Shown: in pieces, positions 60,401 to 64,000 of the stretch
Position numbering within the stretch: the stretch's first letter is position 1
Layout: each line of letters opens with the position of its first letter
Assembly: GCF_001638985.1 (NCBI RefSeq)
Contig: NW_017265155.1
Coordinates: forward strand, 372,001 to 436,000
Reading direction: 5' to 3'
Source of the DNA: Phycomyces blakesleeanus NRRL 1555(-)
Taxonomy: Eukaryota; Mucoromycota; Mucoromycetes; Mucorales; Phycomycetaceae
Length of the DNA: 64,000 nucleotides
Translations under genes and position numbers: made by a program
Notes under the pieces: generated by a model
What the model was told of the DNA's origin: nothing
Seen by the model: the letters and a program-made list of their open reading frames with translations, nothing else
The model's database searches: none

Positions 60401-61097
60401 AAATTATCAGATTGAGTCAATAAATTTTCTTTTATTATTTGGTGTTGCACAACTCGTATACGTTTATTCTTTATAAATAAATAAATACAAAGAAAAGAAA
60501 CTTACCATTGAACATGGGTGTAAGGGGGGTGCCTTCGCGGCGAAGGTTGAGATATATTTCAAAGAAGAGGTTGTATGACTCAAGACCCAAAGCTACGCCT
60601 TGTTTCTTGAGACTGGTATATTCGGCCATGAGATTCTTGATATTTTTCGACCGTTTTGCTTCCATGAAGCGGACTTCTGTGTTTAAGGATGATACATTGA
60701 GGTCTTCTTTCCTTGGAGATTGTCTTGGAGAAGGAGGAGGAGTAATGAGGTCTGATGGAGCGATGGGCATTTCGAGTGTGGGTGATAAAAGTACAGGGTT
60801 TTTGGTAAATAAGTCTTCGTCCCACTTTTGCTGGATGGGCAAGACGATGGTTTTTGTTTGTGTGGCAGATGCAAGTGTGATTGATGAGATGTGTGATTGT
60901 TTTGTGTGGCGCTGTTTTTGAGATAATGTGAGGGACTCTTCTCCTGCTGATATACGACGGAGCTTTGTGGCTGATGAAGGGTGACGGGAAGAGATAGAAG
61001 AAAGTAGGGCAGGTGAAGTAGTGAGAGCAAGGTTCTTTGAGATGTTGCGGTGTGTAGAAGATTTGTTTGAGGATTTGTTTGAGATTTTGGCGCTCAT
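57454..61097 (-). CDS. Pentatricopeptide repeat (PPR) protein, 1,176 aa
   Basis: PPR proteins bind RNA in organelles and guide processing, stability or translation. Two exons (61097-60506, 60392-57454) join in frame. The first 190 residues are basic, Ser/Thr-rich and disordered, with an N-terminus fitting a mitochondrial signal (no acids in the first 20). Many 35-residue helical repeats follow, for example NSTTYSILIRALCKRDVEVQ, TTFFYNVVISKLAKARKLDL, NSITYGALISACVRAGSESH and DEVVYQAMLDTYISNNELER, most clearly in the C-terminal third. Codon use in exon 2 is GC-rich and biased, so expression is probably good. Long PPR proteins of this size in fungi include cya-5-like and similar factors, but assigning the target is not possible here. 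Confidence 0.9.
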
Positions 61098-61119
61098 TGT
61101 GAAGATAGATTAATTGGTA

Positions 61120-61125
61120 GATAAA

Positions 61126-61159
<34 letters not shown>
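61120..61159. repeat. (TG)n/(CA)n microsatellite
   Basis: About 18 TG units just upstream of the PPR gene start. Confidence 0.85.
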
Positions 61160-61230
61160 AAATGTGTACAGGGCGAGAAAAGATATGAAGAAGAAATGAA
61201 GAAGGAAGAAAGAAACGAAAAAGAGGCTCG

Positions 61231-61240
61231 TCTTTTTATA
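61231..61240 (-). promoter_or_regulatory. Candidate TATA box of the PPR gene
   Basis: The minus strand reads TATAAAAAGA, 133 nt before the ATG at 61097. A (TG/CA)n run lies between it and the start, within the presumed 5' UTR. Confidence 0.35.
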
Positions 61241-61937
61241 CACAAGGCACACATTTTGAATTAGGTGATTGGTGGCCAATCAGGAGCCCGCAGTATATCT
61301 GATCGTGGCATCAACACACTGAAATTTCCACATTTTCTCATAATCGTTATCAGATCCAGAGACTCCGCTTTTTCCGACTGATGCGTCTGTCTGTGTTGCC
61401 GTTTGTATGACATTACCCTCTTTTTTTTTGGTTGGTTGGACTGCGCTCTATCAAAGAGCCAAAAAGAGTGTGTGTGTGTGTAAGAGAAAGAGAAAATGAG
61501 ATGTATATATATATACTCTAGGTATCTAGGATCCTGAGCATCACGGAGATAGATTCCTCTTCACATACTTATATTTGTGCCATGGGAACTATTCACATTA
61601 TATTACCCGCGGACCTGCACACATGATCACAACAAGAGAACTATTCTTTTGCTTCCACCACCAACAATATAAAAACAATGAATAAAGAATAGAAAGAAAG
61701 AATAAAAATAAAAAAGATCAGATAAGTTGCATTGTGCAGGTCCCCTTTCCCCTTGATTCAAAGCTGGATTGATTTTTTTTTTTTATTTTTTTAGTTTTTT
61801 TTTTTTTATTTTTTATTGTTATTTTTATTTTTATCAGATCTAAATTCCATCAATCCAGATTTCCTCCCCCCCCCTTGACTTGAACACACCACTCATTCAA
61901 TTTCCTAGATGAGTCATTTCCAAGCCCAGTCCAGGCA
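61241..61937. other. Intergenic, promoter side of the PPR gene
   Basis: Contains T runs near 61420, poly-T/A stretches near 61770-61840 and a run of nine C near 61867. No gene is supported. Confidence 0.4.
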
Positions 61938-62112
61938 GTTGAGTCCAGTCGAGTCCAGCTGAGTCCAGTCGAGTCCAGCTGAGTCCAGTCGAGTGCGGTT
62001 GAGTATATAGTTGATTACAGTTGAGTCCAGTTTAGTCCAACCCAACTCAACCCAACTCAACCCAACCCAACCCAGTCCAATCCAGTCTAGTTGGCCTAGC
62101 CCTGCCCAGCCC
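61938..62112. repeat. GAGTCCAGTC/CCCAACTCAA minisatellite
   Basis: The first half (61938-62035) has about ten degenerate units of GAGTCCAG(T/C)(C/T). The second half (62036-62112) changes to CCAACTCAAC and CCCAGTCCA/CCCAGCCCAG units on the same strand. GC content is well above the flanks. Confidence 0.8.
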
Positions 62113-64000
62113 AGCTCTATCTTTGTTCAAATGGAGCCTGTTGAATGTTGTGGCATGTTTTTATCATTATCATTATTTTTTTTATTGTCCTTTCTCTTAC
62201 GTATTGACCTTCACTCGCCATCTGTATTTTTATTTATGGACTTTATCTATCTTTTTCTTTTTTCTTTTTTCTTTTTTCTTTTTTGCTTTTGTTACGGAGC
62301 CTCAATGGGCTATCTAATGGTTGAGATGGAAAGATCTGATAATTTCGGGTGAACTGAGGCGTAAAAGTAAAAGTATATAGGTTATTTTTATTTTATTTTT
62401 TGACTGTCATGGTTTCTTATTTAAAAACATTTCCTAATTAGAATTTGCAGGTGGTACATAATGTATCCATATCTTCCAGATAAAAAAAAAGGATCTGATA
62501 ATTCGATTAAGAAGATACTATTTTTTTTTATTTATATATTTATTTATATTACTATTATTATTTCCCCATCTGTTTCGTGTGCACGTATAAATATTGTGTT
62601 GACTTGGTTTAATTAGTAACCATGGATACTGGGCTGAGAATATGTATAAAAGAATCACTAGAATAGTATTGTAACAATAGAATATAACCAAATTTATCCA
62701 ACCTTATCATAAATATACACACACACAAATACACACACACACATATATATATATCAAAAAACAAGAAAGAAAAAAAAAAGAAAAAAAAACATGTTATAGT
62801 TGACGATCAAATAGCTCATTCTCAGGCTCAACTGATGGAGTTTAAAATTAATTGATTTTGGTGGGGACGAAATTTATCTGATGCAATTCCCCTTTTTTTA
62901 GTTTCCCAACTATACGTAATATAAATATATATATATATATATTGTTTATGTATATTATATGTGTCTGCTACAAGTTTAAGTAATAAGATCATTAATGAGA
63001 TAAAAGATATAAATCATAGCTTTAATTGTACTATAGACCAAGTTAAGCCAAGATGAGCCAAGATGAGCTAATGTAAAAGACTAGGCTTGTAAATAAATAA
63101 TTAAATAAATACATACATACATATATAAAAAAAATAAGCTAAATAAATAATCTGAGCTAAAGAATCGCATACGTACTATAGATATTGTAATTGTGTCACA
63201 GCTTATCTTATACTTTAAAACTAATACTTACGTGAAGTCAATAAAGAATAATAGTATAAAATAAATAAATTGATGTGCATATCTGCATATGGGTGTGATT
63301 GTGTGTGCGCAGGATTATTAGTGTTTGTATTCTTTAAAATTCGCTTGTATCTAGACGTATTGTAGTATATTTGCTGTACTGTAATACAAGTAGAAAGATC
63401 AGATAAATATCTGTCTATCTTTTGGGTTACTCCTTTCTTGTGTCCATCTTATTTTATTTTATTTTATTTTATTTTACAGCAAAAATAAAATCAAAAATCA
63501 AAATAACAGCCATTAGTGATCAATTTTAAGCTGTACGCCAACCTTTATATTTATTGCTGCAATATTCACTAAACACTCGACCAATTTCGCTATACTTTGA
63601 TCTCTCTCTCTCTATTTCTGCGTTTGTGTTTATGCGGGGTGAGTACTTGTTACAATATTATCTACCATCTATTACTGTCCATCTTCTGTTTCCTATTGCC
63701 TATCACCTATTATCTACTACTGCTACTATATACAATACCCTAAAGCCTTTTTACGTTTATTACGTTTATTATTTATTCAAGAGCTATTAAAGCAAAAAGA
63801 AGCTATCAGAGTCTGAATTTGATGGTTGAAATAGGAAATAAGAAATTGATCTGGCGGGATGACACATCTACATTCTTTGTGATATGTAACATGTACAGAA
63901 TCCTTATTTTGGCTCACATGCCTTGTATATTTTTGCAAAGTCAATTAAATTTAATCTTCCTGTATTTTCTTTTTTGTCAATGCGTCAAAACTTATTAGAA
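62113..64000. other. AT-rich right end without a supported gene
   Basis: Holds (TTTTTTC)n-like runs near 62250-62290, (CA)n/(TA)n near 62715-62755 and 62922-62945, two AAGATGAGCCA-like units near 63049-63070 and TTTTA runs near 63448-63478. A 78-codon frame at 63554-63790 is Tyr/Leu-rich, with no motif, and is not accepted. Confidence 0.5.

Noticed and set aside
63554..63790. 78-codon Tyr/Leu-rich frame at the right end
   Set aside because: AT-driven composition, no motif and no promoter signal.

Overview
The window is nuclear DNA of a filamentous fungus, most likely an early-diverging one of Mucoromycota (Mucorales-like). The evidence is AT-rich intergenic DNA full of (TA)n and (CA)n runs, genes cut by many short GT-AG introns (mostly about 40-120 nt), CT-rich promoter tracts, nuclear genes for mitochondrial proteins, and decayed transposons including a Fanzor (eukaryotic TnpB-like) relic. 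The phylum is an inference from gene style and content; no marker gene settles the species. I saw no tRNA, rRNA, CRISPR array or virus.

Layout. 0-5.5 kb: the tail of a RING-H2 gene, a relatively GC-rich unassigned island (1440-1745) and one small orphan ORF. 5.5-12.7 kb: malic enzyme (-), FIS1 (+), a SET protein with an N-terminal winged-helix-like segment (+) and an RGS protein (-). 12.7-20 kb: a repeat-rich stretch with an IS630-type relic, an F-box gene (-) and the Fanzor relic (-). 20.2-22.9 kb: mitochondrial GatB in 13 exons. 22.9-28.3 kb: 5.4 kb without an intact gene, holding a second IS630-type relic and a Tc1/mariner relic. 28.3-48 kb is gene-dense: a CUE protein, a membrane-anchored tandem amidohydrolase, ATP synthase beta (ATP2), a long disordered protein, and FAB1, a ~2,500-aa PI3P 5-kinase rebuilt over ten exons. 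48.1-56.1 kb: a Dap1/MAPR protein, tRNA-dihydrouridine synthase DUS1, an Rch1/SLC10A7-type transporter, COA6 and a DUF1746 membrane protein. 57.4-61.1 kb: a 1,176-aa PPR protein. 61.1-64 kb: simple repeats, including a GAGTCCAGTC minisatellite.

Genes are not in operons; each looks like its own transcription unit. Close neighbours are divergent pairs sharing a spacer (amidohydrolase/ATP2, FAB1/DAP1) or convergent pairs (SET/RGS, CUE/amidohydrolase, DAP1/DUS1, 764-aa protein/FAB1). Several genes serve mitochondria: GatB (Gln-tRNA formation), ATP2 and COA6 (oxidative phosphorylation), FIS1 (fission), and probably the PPR protein. FAB1, the Rch1-like transporter and RGS point to membrane and signalling roles.

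Exon structures were worked out by hand from splice signals, reading phase and protein-family continuity. Every multi-exon model reported as a CDS closes in frame from ATG to stop. Family names rest on motifs recognised by eye, not on searches.
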